The translations under genes and the position numbers were made by a program. Shown in pieces: positions 37,426-46,681 of a stretch of DNA of 64,000 bases. The notes beneath the pieces were generated by a model. The model searched no databases. It was not told the DNA's origin and saw nothing but the letters and a program-made list of their open reading frames with translations. Each line of letters begins with the position of its first letter. Position 1 is the first letter of the stretch. Source of the DNA: Chitinophagales bacterium (GTDB lineage: Bacteria > Bacteroidota > Bacteroidia > Chitinophagales > JADJOU01); the NCBI GenBank assembly GCA_030832185.1, contig JAURJQ010000017.1:1-64000 (forward strand), read 5' to 3'.

Positions 37426-38732
37426 TCTTCATTAAGCTCAGGCAGCCATAAAATTAAATTCCCGAATGTAAAGATAAAGACTCCAAATGCTCTATTGAGA
37501 TAATCTTCAAAGAGGCAATTTAGAATAATCAAGACAATAAACAAGCCTCCCCATAAATTATCTTGCAGGTAGTATCTATAAATAAGATATAAAAACATAA
37601 ACATAAACGATACTAAAACAACTATACCACCTGAAAATAAATAAAACAAGAATTGTGAATGTGGACTATTTAAATATGAAGGTACATTGAATTTGTATAA
37701 ATGTGGCGACGATATCATAATTGAGTCTATAAGAGGATATACATTGTTAATTCCTACACCAGAAACAATATGATTCTTTATAGTTGGTAAAACTCTATTA
37801 TACAAGGTTATTCGCTCCTCATCTATACATTCAGTTACAAAACTCATTGGATTTTCAACAAAAGTTGACACATCAATAAATCTCTCAAATTGGATAAAAC
37901 ACAAAATAAGCATTATTCCAAAGAACAAGAGTAGCAATTTTTTCTTCAAAATTTTACTTAGCAAAAAAAAGATAGTCAACATTAGGAGTAGTAGAAGGAA
38001 AATAATATTTAACTTAGAACCCAGATAAAAAATACTTAAACAGAAAAATAAAATAATGATTAAGTAAAAAAACTTTTTTTCTTTAACACCGCAGTAAAGT
38101 TTCCCTAAAAAAAGTATGTTCAAGTTTATCAAGGAAGATATATAAGCATGGTGGGTATTAAGTTCTATGAACATATTTTTTTTATAATAGCCCCAAGAAG
38201 CTAAACTATTGATGTACTCAAACGAATTAGTAATTAAAAAAGAATTAAAATTTATTCCATTGAAATTCTTAAAGTCGATAGAAGTTTTATAAAAAATATA
38301 TGCTTGCTCAACTCCATACTTTAAATATAAATATAAAATAATGAGATAGAATATTACAGATGTGGTCAATGCCCAAACTATATATTTAAAATTAGCTGCG
38401 TTATTTTTATGACAAAAAATCATAAAAAAAGGAGCAATCGCTAATAGAACACTTGATTGAACTATCGTTAAATTAAGTGTATGTTCAGTTTCGTAGAAGA
38501 ATGTAAGAAGATTAAGTAAGTAAAATATTGTAAGAATCAGGTATGAGCGCCAATTATAAATCAATGAAAGCCTATGACTTAACTGCAATCTAACATCATA
38601 TAAACGTTGCAATAGAAAAATAGCAAAACTAATTGCTTGCAGTGCATTTGGTAAAATTGGGAAAATTGAAATAAATGTAGTAGGTAGGGAATTAATATAA
38701 TTCTTAACCTTAATTATTTTTCCGAATCCCAT
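37422..38732 (-). CDS. O-antigen ligase-like membrane protein (WaaL/Wzy_C type)
   Basis: 436 residues from the ATG at 38732 (an in-frame TTG is at 38738). About 11-12 helices surround a periplasmic loop near 310-360 with HIVSGVGINNVYPLI and SPHSQFLFYLFSGG, the G-x-G and H-S/N-x-F/Y pattern of the Wzy_C/O-antigen ligase family. Because a different polymerase-like protein is encoded nearby, this one could be the ligase joining glycan to lipid A core, or a second polymerase. Sequence alone cannot decide. Confidence 0.72.
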   Translation of the reverse strand: MGFGKIIKVKNYINSLPTTFISIFPILPNALQAISFAIFLLQRLYDVRLQLSHRLSLIYNWRSYLILTIFYLLNLLTFFYETEHTLNLTIVQSSVLLAIAPFFMIFCHKNNAANFKYIVWALTTSVIFYLIILYLYLKYGVEQAYIFYKTSIDFKNFNGINFNSFLITNSFEYINSLASWGYYKKNMFIELNTHHAYISSLINLNILFLGKLYCGVKEKKFFYLIIILFFCLSIFYLGSKLNIIFLLLLLMLTIFFLLSKILKKKLLLLFFGIMLILCFIQFERFIDVSTFVENPMSFVTECIDEERITLYNRVLPTIKNHIVSGVGINNVYPLIDSIMISSPHLYKFNVPSYLNSPHSQFLFYLFSGGIVVLVSFMFMFLYLIYRYYLQDNLWGGLFIVLIILNCLFEDYLNRAFGVFIFTFGNLILWLPELNEE

Positions 38733-39606
38733 GTACAATTTCTATTGCTTTTTTACTCACAGATATTCGAAATCCATTACCTGCTAAAATCTCCTTATAA
38801 CTATCTGTATGTAATTCTGTAAATCCATCAGAAAACTCAATCTCCTCCCCTTCCATACTTAGAGTACGATAGGTACGCTTTCCTGCTAACTTGACCTCAT
38901 CTGGTATTTGATTGTAATCTATACTTAAAAACCAATTGATACGAGCCTTCTCAAGATGTAAAAATCCTGCGGCAGTATCATTATCGTGTCTAGTGACTTT
39001 ATTTTCTACAATATCCCCAAATACCCATGTGAGCATATCAAAGAAATGTACTCCAATATTAGTAGCAATTCCACCTGATTTATCTAGTTCTCCTTTCCAG
39101 CTATGGTGATACCATTTGCCTCTAGAAGTGATATATTTTAGATCAATATCATAGACCTTGCCTGCAGGAGAATTGTCTATTCTATGTTTTAGAGCTACTA
39201 TGTTAGGATGCAACCTCAGCTGTAGTATAGTATATGCATGCTTTGCCGTTTCTTTCTCAATATCCACCAAGGCATCTACATTCCAAGGATTTAGCACCAA
39301 TGGCTTTTCACAAATGACATCACAACCACTCTTGAGAGCAAATCGAATATGAGCATCATGCAGATAATTAGGACTACAAATACTAATAATATCTATCGGA
39401 TTACCCTCCCTTCTCAACTTATCAATATGACGATCGAATCGCTCAAACTCTGTGAAAAAATCAGCGTCTGGAAAATGACTATCCATAATACCTACTCCAT
39501 CATAAGGGTCGAATGCACATACTAAGGTATTACCTGTGTCCTTAATGGCTTTCATATGTCTAGGTGCAATATAGCCCGCTGCTCCAATCAATGCAAATCT
39601 TTTCAT
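38710..39606 (-). CDS. WlbA/WbpB-like Gfo/Idh/MocA oxidoreductase
   Basis: 298 residues with an N-terminal Rossmann fold (RFALIGAAGYIAPRHMKAI) and the diagnostic CDVICEKPLVLNPWNVDAL. AYTILQLRLHPNIVALK and KSGGIATNIGVHFFDMLTWVFG match WlbA/WbpB, which oxidise UDP-GlcNAcA at C3 with NAD recycled through 2-oxoglutarate. It lies directly behind a UDP-HexNAc 6-dehydrogenase, the enzyme that supplies such a substrate. WbpE/WbpD/WbpI partners are not obvious here, except that the DegT aminotransferase could serve as WbpE. Confidence 0.82.
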   Translation of the reverse strand: MKRFALIGAAGYIAPRHMKAIKDTGNTLVCAFDPYDGVGIMDSHFPDADFFTEFERFDRHIDKLRREGNPIDIISICSPNYLHDAHIRFALKSGCDVICEKPLVLNPWNVDALVDIEKETAKHAYTILQLRLHPNIVALKHRIDNSPAGKVYDIDLKYITSRGKWYHHSWKGELDKSGGIATNIGVHFFDMLTWVFGDIVENKVTRHDNDTAAGFLHLEKARINWFLSIDYNQIPDEVKLAGKRTYRTLSMEGEEIEFSDGFTELHTDSYKEILAGNGFRISVSKKAIEIVHGIRKNN

Positions 39607-39621
39607 TCGTCTTTTATTATT

Positions 39622-40902
39622 TTAAAGTCTTATATCATATTGTCCTACAGGTAAAATCCCTTTTATATCATAAATTACAGATTGCTCTTTTTTGTATCCC
39701 GACAAGTCTAGCGCAATAAACTCTGTGTGCGCTACTGCTAAAATAAGTCCATCATATTTTTTACTAGGCATATCATTGTTTATCTCTAGATCATACTCAT
39801 GTTTTACTTCGCCTTTATCAGCATGTGGATCATAAATATCTACAGATACCCCAAAAGATTCTAACGATCGAACTACGCTTTCTACCTTAGTATTTCTGAC
39901 ATCGGGGCAGTTCTCCTTGAACGTAAATCCTAAAACTAAGACATTAGAATTTTGCACATCAATTTTTCGCTTGACCATCTGCTTCACTAACTGAGATGCA
40001 ACAAATTCTCCCATGGAATCATTCATCTTCCTCCCTGCAAGTATGATTTCTGGAAAATAACCGTGCGCTTGTGCTTTTTGAGCTAGATAATAAGGATCCA
40101 CTCCTATACAGTGACCTCCAACCAATCCTGGCTTAAATGGAAGGAAATTCCACTTTGTGCTGGCCGCTTTTAAAACCTCATGCGTATCGATACTCAAAAC
40201 ATTGAATATTTTGGATAATTCATTAACAAATGCTATGTTTATATCTCTTTGTGAGTTTTCAATGACTTTGGCGGCCTCTGCCACTCTTATGCTCGACGCC
40301 AAATAGGTTCCAGCGATAATGACGGATGAATACAAATCATCTACTTTTTTAGCTATTTCCGGTGTAGAACCAGATGTTACTTTTAGAATTTTTTCTACAG
40401 TATGTTCTTTGTCTCCCGGGTTTATCCTCTCTGGAGAATATCCTGCATAAAAATCAGAATTAAATTTAAGACCGCTAACTCTTTCTAGGACGGGAATGCA
40501 CTCTTCTTCCGTTACACCAGGATAAACTGTTGATTCATAGACTACAATATCTCCTTTTTTTAGCACTTTACCGACAGTTTCACTGGCTTTATAGAGAGGC
40601 GTCAGGTCAGGATTATTATTCTTATCAACTGGTGTAGGAACTGTTATTATATAAATATCTGCTGATTTCAATACCTCGATATCGTTCGTAATATACAGTC
40701 CTGGTTCACTAGCTCGCATATTATCAATCAGAACGGACTTCAATAAATCAGTTGATATTTCATGGGTTACATCAACGCCATTATTTAACTCAGCAATTCT
40801 CTGCGTATTAATATCAAAACCGATTACTTTGTATTTAGTGGCAAACAGTCGTGCTAATGGTAATCCTACATATCCTAAACCGATAACTGCGATGGTATTC
40901 AT
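39622..40902 (-). CDS. Nucleotide-sugar 6-dehydrogenase (WbpA/TviB-like, UDP-HexNAc)
   Basis: 426 residues of the UDP-glucose/GDP-mannose dehydrogenase family. The NAD motif is IAVIGLGYVGLPLA at the N-terminus. The catalytic Cys lies in PGLVGGHCIGVDPYYLA, and the C-terminal domain has VLVLGFTFKENCPDVRNTKV. The wording of these motifs is that of UDP-GlcNAc or UDP-GalNAc 6-dehydrogenases, producing a uronic acid. It is the first gene of the long minus-strand glycan operon, with a strong promoter upstream. Confidence 0.92.
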   Translation of the reverse strand: MNTIAVIGLGYVGLPLARLFATKYKVIGFDINTQRIAELNNGVDVTHEISTDLLKSVLIDNMRASEPGLYITNDIEVLKSADIYIITVPTPVDKNNNPDLTPLYKASETVGKVLKKGDIVVYESTVYPGVTEEECIPVLERVSGLKFNSDFYAGYSPERINPGDKEHTVEKILKVTSGSTPEIAKKVDDLYSSVIIAGTYLASSIRVAEAAKVIENSQRDINIAFVNELSKIFNVLSIDTHEVLKAASTKWNFLPFKPGLVGGHCIGVDPYYLAQKAQAHGYFPEIILAGRKMNDSMGEFVASQLVKQMVKRKIDVQNSNVLVLGFTFKENCPDVRNTKVESVVRSLESFGVSVDIYDPHADKGEVKHEYDLEINNDMPSKKYDGLILAVAHTEFIALDLSGYKKEQSVIYDIKGILPVGQYDIRL

Positions 40903-40924
40903 TGACTTATTTCTTATAATGATG

Positions 40925-40954
40925 CAAAAATAGTAAAAAAAAGGTAACCCTCAA
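40925..40954 (-). promoter_or_regulatory. Main promoter of the minus-strand glycan operon
   Basis: On the minus strand TTG (40952-40954) is followed after exactly 19 nt by TATTTTTG (40925-40932), a textbook TTG-N19-TAnnTTTG promoter, 23 nt before the ATG of the dehydrogenase gene. It is the best-formed promoter in the window. Confidence 0.7.
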
Positions 40955-41063
40955 CTTTAATTGACCCCTAAAACCTATACCCAACCATGGAAAGAAATCA
41001 GATTTAATGGTTCACTGCATATACCTTTAAATTCTGTGGTAGATACTTTGAAATAAAAAACTA

Positions 41064-41071
41064 TAAATTTG
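41064..41071 (+). promoter_or_regulatory. Promoter -7 element of the PglF-like gene
   Basis: TAAATTTG fits TAnnTTTG, ending 18 nt before the TTG start at 41089. No well-spaced -33 element is seen. It diverges from the main glycan operon promoter within a 186-bp gap. Confidence 0.5.
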
Positions 41072-41088
41072 TGGTTTAAATTTTTGTA

Positions 41089-42969
41089 TTGAAAAAATTA
41101 TACACTTTCCATTCTTCTCGTTTCTTGATATTAGGATTCGAGATATTCGTTACTGTATTCTCTTCAATACTCGCTTCAATTATTTTTATCCAAAAAATAA
41201 TTGATATTCAAGTTCACATAGTTTATGCCATTTTATTAGTTACGATTCTCAATAGCATTGGATTTGTTATATTCAAAACACATATTACCGTTTTAAGATA
41301 TACCTCATACCGTGATATTTTTAAGGTTTTTATTTCCCTAACATGTACATACTTTGTAATTATATCTCTAAGTAATCTTCTCAAAAGCCAATATCCCAGT
41401 ATCTTTCTGAGTAACTTCATTTTGATTTTCTCTTATTTCTTCAATTTATTTTTTATTGTACTCTACAGATTGGTCGTCAGGTACATAATATCCATCAATG
41501 TTTTAAATTCTGAAACCCGTCCTGAAAAAAGAATTGCGCTTATAGGAACTGACTACCAATCCATAATAACGAAGCACTATTTAGACTACGAGAGGGCTCA
41601 GTTTAAATATAAAATTGTCGCTTATTTCACTAAAGATACAAGTCTAGTAAATAAAACGATAGAGGGGTCTCCAGTATATCACATTCAAACATTGGCAACG
41701 ATGCTTGATGTCATAAATATTGACACCCTTATTTTGGTAGCAGAAAAAGGATATGGATTATACACTAAGTCTGCGCAGGAAATATGTGAAGTAAAAGGAA
41801 TTCATTTTATAGAAAGCCAGCGGCTTAAGAATTGGCTTTCAATCAATGAAAAAAGTCAGATACAATCTAAACAATTAAATATAGAGCAACTACTGCAAAG
41901 ACCACCTATACAGCTAGATATAAATAAGATTAAAACAGAAATCGCCAATAAAACAATTCTGATTTCAGGAGCAGCAGGGTCCATAGGAGCAGAGTTATGC
42001 AGGCAAATAATCAAATATAATCCTAAAAAAATTATACTCATAGACCAGGCTGAATCCCCCCTATTTGACATAGAAAATGAGCTAAAATCTAAATTTAATA
42101 GTATTCAGTCATATATAGCAGACATATCTGACAAGGAGCGAATCGTAGGTATTTTCAATCAAGAATCACCCAATATAGTTTTCCATGCTGCTGCCTATAA
42201 GCATGTACCGCTTATGGAATTGCACCCTTATGAAGCTATCAAAACAAACTTCAATGGTACGCGAATTATGGCAGATAACGCCATACTTGCGAACTGTGAA
42301 AAATTTATTTTTGTATCCACTGACAAAGCAGTAAACCCTACCAATGTAATGGGTGCCACCAAAAGGGCAGCTGAACTCTACGTTCAGTGTCTGAATCATC
42401 GTTCTGACCATATAACTAAATTCATAACCACTCGTTTTGGGAATGTATTAGGAAGTAATGGCTCTGTCATACCTGTTTTTAAAAACCAAATAGAGTCTGG
42501 TGGTCCAATAAAAGTAACTCACCCGGATATAACTCGATTTTTCATGACAATACCCGAAGCATGTCAGCTAGTACTAGAAGCCGGAAGCTATGGCAATGGT
42601 GGTGAAATTTATGTTTTTGACATGGGAGAAGCTGTTAAAATCGTAGATTTAGCTAAAAACATGATTCGTCTATACGGTCTAGAAGAAGGAAAAGATATAA
42701 GTATAGAATATATAGGCCTGCGACCAGGTGAAAAACTTTATGAGGAACTTCTAGCTAATGAAGAGAATACGATGCCTACTCATCATTCTAAAATACTCAT
42801 CGGAAAAAATGTTCAACATAATTTCGAAGATATAATAGGAAAAGTAAGTAACATTATCCATTGCTTTGAGGAAAATAGGAGTCCAAAAGATTTAGTTCAA
42901 TCCTTAAAAAATCTTATCCCCGAATACATAAGTAATAATTCTGAGTTTTCAATCTTAGACAAGCAATGA
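41089..42969 (+). CDS. Membrane nucleotide-sugar 4,6-dehydratase (PglF/WbpM/CapD-like)
   Basis: 626 residues. Four N-terminal helices (about 10-140) and a CoA_binding_3-like Rossmann domain (about 145-260) precede the catalytic SDR domain, with TILISGAAGSIGAELCRQI near 285-303. KFIFVSTDKAVNPTNVMGATKRAAE gives the Thr/Asp/Lys site in which Met replaces the usual Tyr (M-x3-K), as in PglF and WbpM. It converts UDP-GlcNAc to the 4-keto-6-deoxy sugar that a DegT aminotransferase can aminate. It starts with TTG and overlaps the next gene by 4 bp. Confidence 0.92.
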   Translation: MKKLYTFHSSRFLILGFEIFVTVFSSILASIIFIQKIIDIQVHIVYAILLVTILNSIGFVIFKTHITVLRYTSYRDIFKVFISLTCTYFVIISLSNLLKSQYPSIFLSNFILIFSYFFNLFFIVLYRLVVRYIISINVLNSETRPEKRIALIGTDYQSIITKHYLDYERAQFKYKIVAYFTKDTSLVNKTIEGSPVYHIQTLATMLDVINIDTLILVAEKGYGLYTKSAQEICEVKGIHFIESQRLKNWLSINEKSQIQSKQLNIEQLLQRPPIQLDINKIKTEIANKTILISGAAGSIGAELCRQIIKYNPKKIILIDQAESPLFDIENELKSKFNSIQSYIADISDKERIVGIFNQESPNIVFHAAAYKHVPLMELHPYEAIKTNFNGTRIMADNAILANCEKFIFVSTDKAVNPTNVMGATKRAAELYVQCLNHRSDHITKFITTRFGNVLGSNGSVIPVFKNQIESGGPIKVTHPDITRFFMTIPEACQLVLEAGSYGNGGEIYVFDMGEAVKIVDLAKNMIRLYGLEEGKDISIEYIGLRPGEKLYEELLANEENTMPTHHSKILIGKNVQHNFEDIIGKVSNIIHCFEENRSPKDLVQSLKNLIPEYISNNSEFSILDKQ

Positions 42970-43679
42970 ACCAAAAAATAAATATTCATTTAAGTAAATT
43001 GCTATTTGATCTTCTAGCTATTAATATAGCTCTAGGATTGACCAACCTAGTCGTTTTCTATACATTTTGGGTGGATGGTTGGTCGTATCCCTCACTTTTT
43101 ATTGTTATAAATCTAGCTGTGATTATCAGCTATGCTCTGAGCCAGCAACATCTTCTAAATCCATCCTTTCAGTTTTCAGACATAATAAAGATTACCTTAA
43201 AACATGCTCTTATCATTTTTACCATTACTACTTTGTATTGGTTAATAGCACTCAATAAAAAATATTATCTAGTTCATTTAGTTATGTTTTTTACTCTTGG
43301 TATTTTATTCCTTCTCATTTTTCGTAGCCTCTGGGTAGCAATTTTCTCCAGAGTCTTGAGTAGGTTATACATGAGAAAAAATGTAATGATAATATCACCT
43401 CGCCATGAGAGTGTTTCCTGCATATTAAACCAACAAAAGTGGTTAAATTATTCAATTGAATACGGTATTGAAAAAATTTATTTCGAAGATTTGAGTCTTT
43501 ACGTGACACAATATAATCTAGATCTTATACTTATAGATATGCTTTCTGTAACAGAACCTTTTGGAGAGTTGAAAATCAAACTAAAATCTATGAATACTAA
43601 TTTTTTGTTTTTAAATCCCGTCAAAACTGATAATCTAAAATTAAAGAAAGTTATTTCTTATATCCACCTTTATGGTTAA
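42966..43679 (+). CDS. PGT-like membrane protein lacking the catalytic domain
   Basis: 237 residues: four hydrophobic helices in the first 125 residues, then a small Rossmann-like domain (KNVMIISPRHESVSCIL, then LDLILIDMLSVTEPFGELKIKL). This is the layout of the N-terminal half of WcaJ/WbaP-type phosphoglycosyl transferases and of PglF, but it stops before any sugar-transferase or dehydratase domain, ending SYIHLYG. No frame continuing the missing domain is visible downstream, where mutY begins on the other strand with a 29-bp overlap. It is coupled to the PglF-like gene by an ATGA overlap. It may be a regulatory or scaffolding partner. Confidence 0.6.
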   Translation: MNQKINIHLSKLLFDLLAINIALGLTNLVVFYTFWVDGWSYPSLFIVINLAVIISYALSQQHLLNPSFQFSDIIKITLKHALIIFTITTLYWLIALNKKYYLVHLVMFFTLGILFLLIFRSLWVAIFSRVLSRLYMRKNVMIISPRHESVSCILNQQKWLNYSIEYGIEKIYFEDLSLYVTQYNLDLILIDMLSVTEPFGELKIKLKSMNTNFLFLNPVKTDNLKLKKVISYIHLYG

Positions 43680-44721
43680 GGATACTTTCCCACCACCGAC
43701 TCACTATTCTCGGCATTGCAATCGTTTTCAAGTCTTCCATCTCAAAGAAATTCACCTTATCTAGACTCGTTTTTACGACTTTTATAATCGCCATTTTCAT
43801 AAAAATTTTTTGATGACTAAGCACTTGTGACAGCGTTTCGGACCAAATTGCTTTAGAAATATTAATACTTTTCTCGGCCCAAAATTTATTGTCTATTTCC
43901 GCTCCTTCCTGCACCATGCCTTGATATAATCCTTTCCAAATATCATTTTCTATTCGCTTTTCTAAATAAATTCTTCCTTTATATTCTACAAAAAGACAAT
44001 AAAAAAAGCGTTTTTTCAAGTCCGGACGTATCTTTTTAGGTGGGAAATTTAATATTTTGTCTCTTTGATAAGCATAGCAGTTATGGCTAAATGAGCAATT
44101 TAGACAGATAGGATTCTGAGGTTTACAAACTCTTGAACCCATGTCCATCATAGCCTGATTAAAAATGGCAGACTTTCCTATAAGCAATAGCTGATTAGCA
44201 AGGTCATGAAAATATCTCTTATCAGTAGAGGATTGAATGGTTCTTTCTATTCCGAATATTCGTGATAATACCCTATGTACATTCCCATCTAGCACAGCCA
44301 CGTCCTCATTAAAACTGAAACTTGCTATGGCAGCGGCAGTGTATTCGCCTACACCTTTGAGTCGGAGTAATTCTATATAAGAACTAGGAAATTTCCCCTT
44401 AAGTTCATTGACTATATATTTGGCAGTAAATTGAAGATTTCGAGCTCTACTATAATAGCCCAAACCTTTCCATACAGCGAATAAGTCGTCTTCTCTTGCT
44501 ATTGCTAAGTCCTCAATAGTAGGAAATTTGGTAATCAACCGCTCGAAGTAGGGCAAACCCTGCTCCATTCTAGTCTGCTGCATGACGACCTCAAATACCC
44601 AGATTTTATATGGATTTTTATCAATTATCCATGGTTTTGTTTCATTCGATTGTGAGTAAAACTCTAAGAGACTCCTTTGGAATGAGACAATAGAACTCTT
44701 ACTTAAAGCTTTATTCTTCAC
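43651..44721 (-). CDS. mutY: A/G-specific adenine glycosylase MutY
   Basis: A 356-residue base-excision repair enzyme removing adenine opposite 8-oxoguanine. The helix-hairpin-helix region includes LLRLKGVGEYTAAAIASFSF with the catalytic Asp in VAVLDGNVHRVLSR. The [4Fe-4S] ligands follow C-x6-C-x2-C-x5-C in CKPQNPICLNCSFSHNC. The C-terminal NUDIX-like domain recognises 8-oxoG. It starts with GTG and overlaps the upstream small membrane gene by 11 bp; it is last in the minus-strand run. Confidence 0.95.
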   Translation of the reverse strand: MKNKALSKSSIVSFQRSLLEFYSQSNETKPWIIDKNPYKIWVFEVVMQQTRMEQGLPYFERLITKFPTIEDLAIAREDDLFAVWKGLGYYSRARNLQFTAKYIVNELKGKFPSSYIELLRLKGVGEYTAAAIASFSFNEDVAVLDGNVHRVLSRIFGIERTIQSSTDKRYFHDLANQLLLIGKSAIFNQAMMDMGSRVCKPQNPICLNCSFSHNCYAYQRDKILNFPPKKIRPDLKKRFFYCLFVEYKGRIYLEKRIENDIWKGLYQGMVQEGAEIDNKFWAEKSINISKAIWSETLSQVLSHQKIFMKMAIIKVVKTSLDKVNFFEMEDLKTIAMPRIVSRWWESILNHKGGYKK

Positions 44722-45004
44722 ATTTATCTAATAAATCATCCCGCATAAAGCAATATATTAAGCCTACAATCAGCGGAGAAATAATTAGTCCAAATATCCA
44801 TAATGGTTTTTTCTTGATAGGAAAAGTCAACATATCATACAATAAAATGACACATAAAATTAGAGTGGTCAGCAAAGCTATTACAAGCATTTCATCAGCC
44901 CAAGGCCAGTGCATAAGTTTAAATAAAGCACCCAATAAACCAATAGTAATACTGAAAACAAAAACTGATACAAGATAAAACTTAAAATGAAATAAATTAT
45001 TCAT
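44711..45004 (-). CDS. Small GldL-like membrane protein
   Basis: 97 residues with three hydrophobic helices (about 8-28, 38-60, 67-88). The stretch GLLGALFKLMHWPWADEMLVIA closely resembles the G-A-L-F-K-I-M-H-W-P-G motif of GldL, the inner-membrane motor component of gliding/type IX secretion, and of related small Bacteroidota membrane proteins. It lacks the C-terminal cytoplasmic part of true GldL (about 200 aa or more). It sits between nadE and mutY in the operon that carries porU2/porV2. Function unknown. Confidence 0.65.
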   Translation of the reverse strand: MNNLFHFKFYLVSVFVFSITIGLLGALFKLMHWPWADEMLVIALLTTLILCVILLYDMLTFPIKKKPLWIFGLIISPLIVGLIYCFMRDDLLDKCEE

Positions 45005-45025
45005 AGATACTATTTTATAGAAATT

Positions 45026-46672
45026 TTAAAACTTAGCTACTATTGGAATCCTTCTCCCAAAACCAAATGCTTTGGAACTTACACGAATAATAGGTGGAGT
45101 CTGAAATCGTTTAAACTCATTGCGATTGACCATATTGAAAACTCGCTCAACGAGAGCATCGTCAAATCCCTGCGCTATGATTTCTTTTTGCCCTTTTTCT
45201 TTATTTATATATTCATAAAGTATGGCATCGAGAATTTCATAAGGTGGCAGTGAATCCTGGTCTTTCTGACCAGGTCTTAACTCTGCACTAGGTGGTTTGG
45301 AAATAGTATGCTGGGGTATAATATCTAGCCCTTTTTCTTTTTGCGCTCGTTTATTGATAAACTCACACATGCCATAAACTTCTGTTTTATAAACATCGCC
45401 TAGCACAGCTAATGCTCCACACATATCTCCATATAAAGTACCATAACCCACAGCCACCTCTGATTTATTGGAAGTGTTGAGTAGTAGATTGCCAAATTTA
45501 TTTGAAACTGCCATTAAGAGCAAACCTCTGATTCTAGCTTGAATATTTTCTTCTGTAACATCTTCTTTTTTTCCTTCAAATATTGGCTGAAGTGAATCTA
45601 GAATAGCTTCATAATTTTCCCGAATAGGAATAATCTGATAAGGACTACCTAGATTTTCACATATCTGAAGGGCATCATCAATAGAGTGCTGACTAGAATG
45701 CTGACTAGGCATCAAAATGCTGAGCACATTTTCTGGACCTAAAGCCTCCGAAGCTAGAGCCAAAGTTAATGCAGAATCTATACCCCCAGAAAGCCCTAAT
45801 ATGGCTTTACTAAGCTTAAGTTTTTGAAAATAATCTCGAATACCAAGAACCAAAGCATGGTACTTGCGTTCCACTTTAGAACTATTAGGTTGAATTTGAA
45901 TAATTTTATCTAGGAGATTTATATCCACAACACCAAAGTCTTCTTGAAAATAGTTTAATTCATAAACAATTTCACCTTGACTATTGCATACCATAGACCC
46001 TCCATCAAAAACTAGTTCAGTCTGCGCTCCTACTGAACTGACATAGACCATAGGAATTTTGTAAGAACTGCAATTGGCAATAACTACCTTCTTTCGTTCT
46101 TCACTATGACTATAAGAAAAAGGAGATGCTGAGAGATTAATTATTAAATCTGGTTTTTGCTTGGAGAGCTCCTCCATTGGGCTTTTTTGATAAAGCGGAT
46201 TCGAAGTATTGATATACCATATATCTTCGCAGATAGTCACTGCCAGCCTTTTTCCTAAAAAATCTAAACACTGGAATACTCTATTGGGTTCGAAATATCG
46301 ATACTCATCAAAAATATCATAGGTAGGCAGTAAAGTCTTATCAGTAATATGCTTTATTTCTCCGAGATGAAGAAGAAAAGCAGAATTATAGTAATCTTTG
46401 CCCTCTTTGGTTGGATTTTTCCTAGGTGCTCCTATGAATATACCGAGATGCTGACTGTAAGGCATAAGATCCTCAAAGCATTTATCTAGTTTTGAGTAAT
46501 AATCATCAAAATAAAAAAAATCGGTGGGAGGATAACCCGTTAGACATAACTCAGAAAAAACAATCAAATCTGCCTGCTCTTCTATAGCTCGAAGGATATC
46601 TCGGATAATTTTGCGGGTATTAAATTCAAAATCTCCAAGAATGTAATTTTGTTGTGAGAGTGCTATATTCAT
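45026..46672 (-). CDS. nadE: Glutamine-dependent NAD+ synthetase
   Basis: 548 residues. The N-terminal nitrilase-type glutaminase domain has the complete triad E41 (FSELCLTGYPP), K112 (DKTLLPTYD) and C148 (TICEDIW). The C-terminal synthetase domain has the PP-loop SGGIDS at 295-300. It converts deamido-NAD to NAD with glutamine as nitrogen source. Length matches the two-domain bacterial form. It lies 9 bp downstream of porU2, so it is co-transcribed. Confidence 0.96.
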   Translation of the reverse strand: MNIALSQQNYILGDFEFNTRKIIRDILRAIEEQADLIVFSELCLTGYPPTDFFYFDDYYSKLDKCFEDLMPYSQHLGIFIGAPRKNPTKEGKDYYNSAFLLHLGEIKHITDKTLLPTYDIFDEYRYFEPNRVFQCLDFLGKRLAVTICEDIWYINTSNPLYQKSPMEELSKQKPDLIINLSASPFSYSHSEERKKVVIANCSSYKIPMVYVSSVGAQTELVFDGGSMVCNSQGEIVYELNYFQEDFGVVDINLLDKIIQIQPNSSKVERKYHALVLGIRDYFQKLKLSKAILGLSGGIDSALTLALASEALGPENVLSILMPSQHSSQHSIDDALQICENLGSPYQIIPIRENYEAILDSLQPIFEGKKEDVTEENIQARIRGLLLMAVSNKFGNLLLNTSNKSEVAVGYGTLYGDMCGALAVLGDVYKTEVYGMCEFINKRAQKEKGLDIIPQHTISKPPSAELRPGQKDQDSLPPYEILDAILYEYINKEKGQKEIIAQGFDDALVERVFNMVNRNEFKRFQTPPIIRVSSKAFGFGRRIPIVAKF

Positions 46673-46681
46673 ACCTTATTC

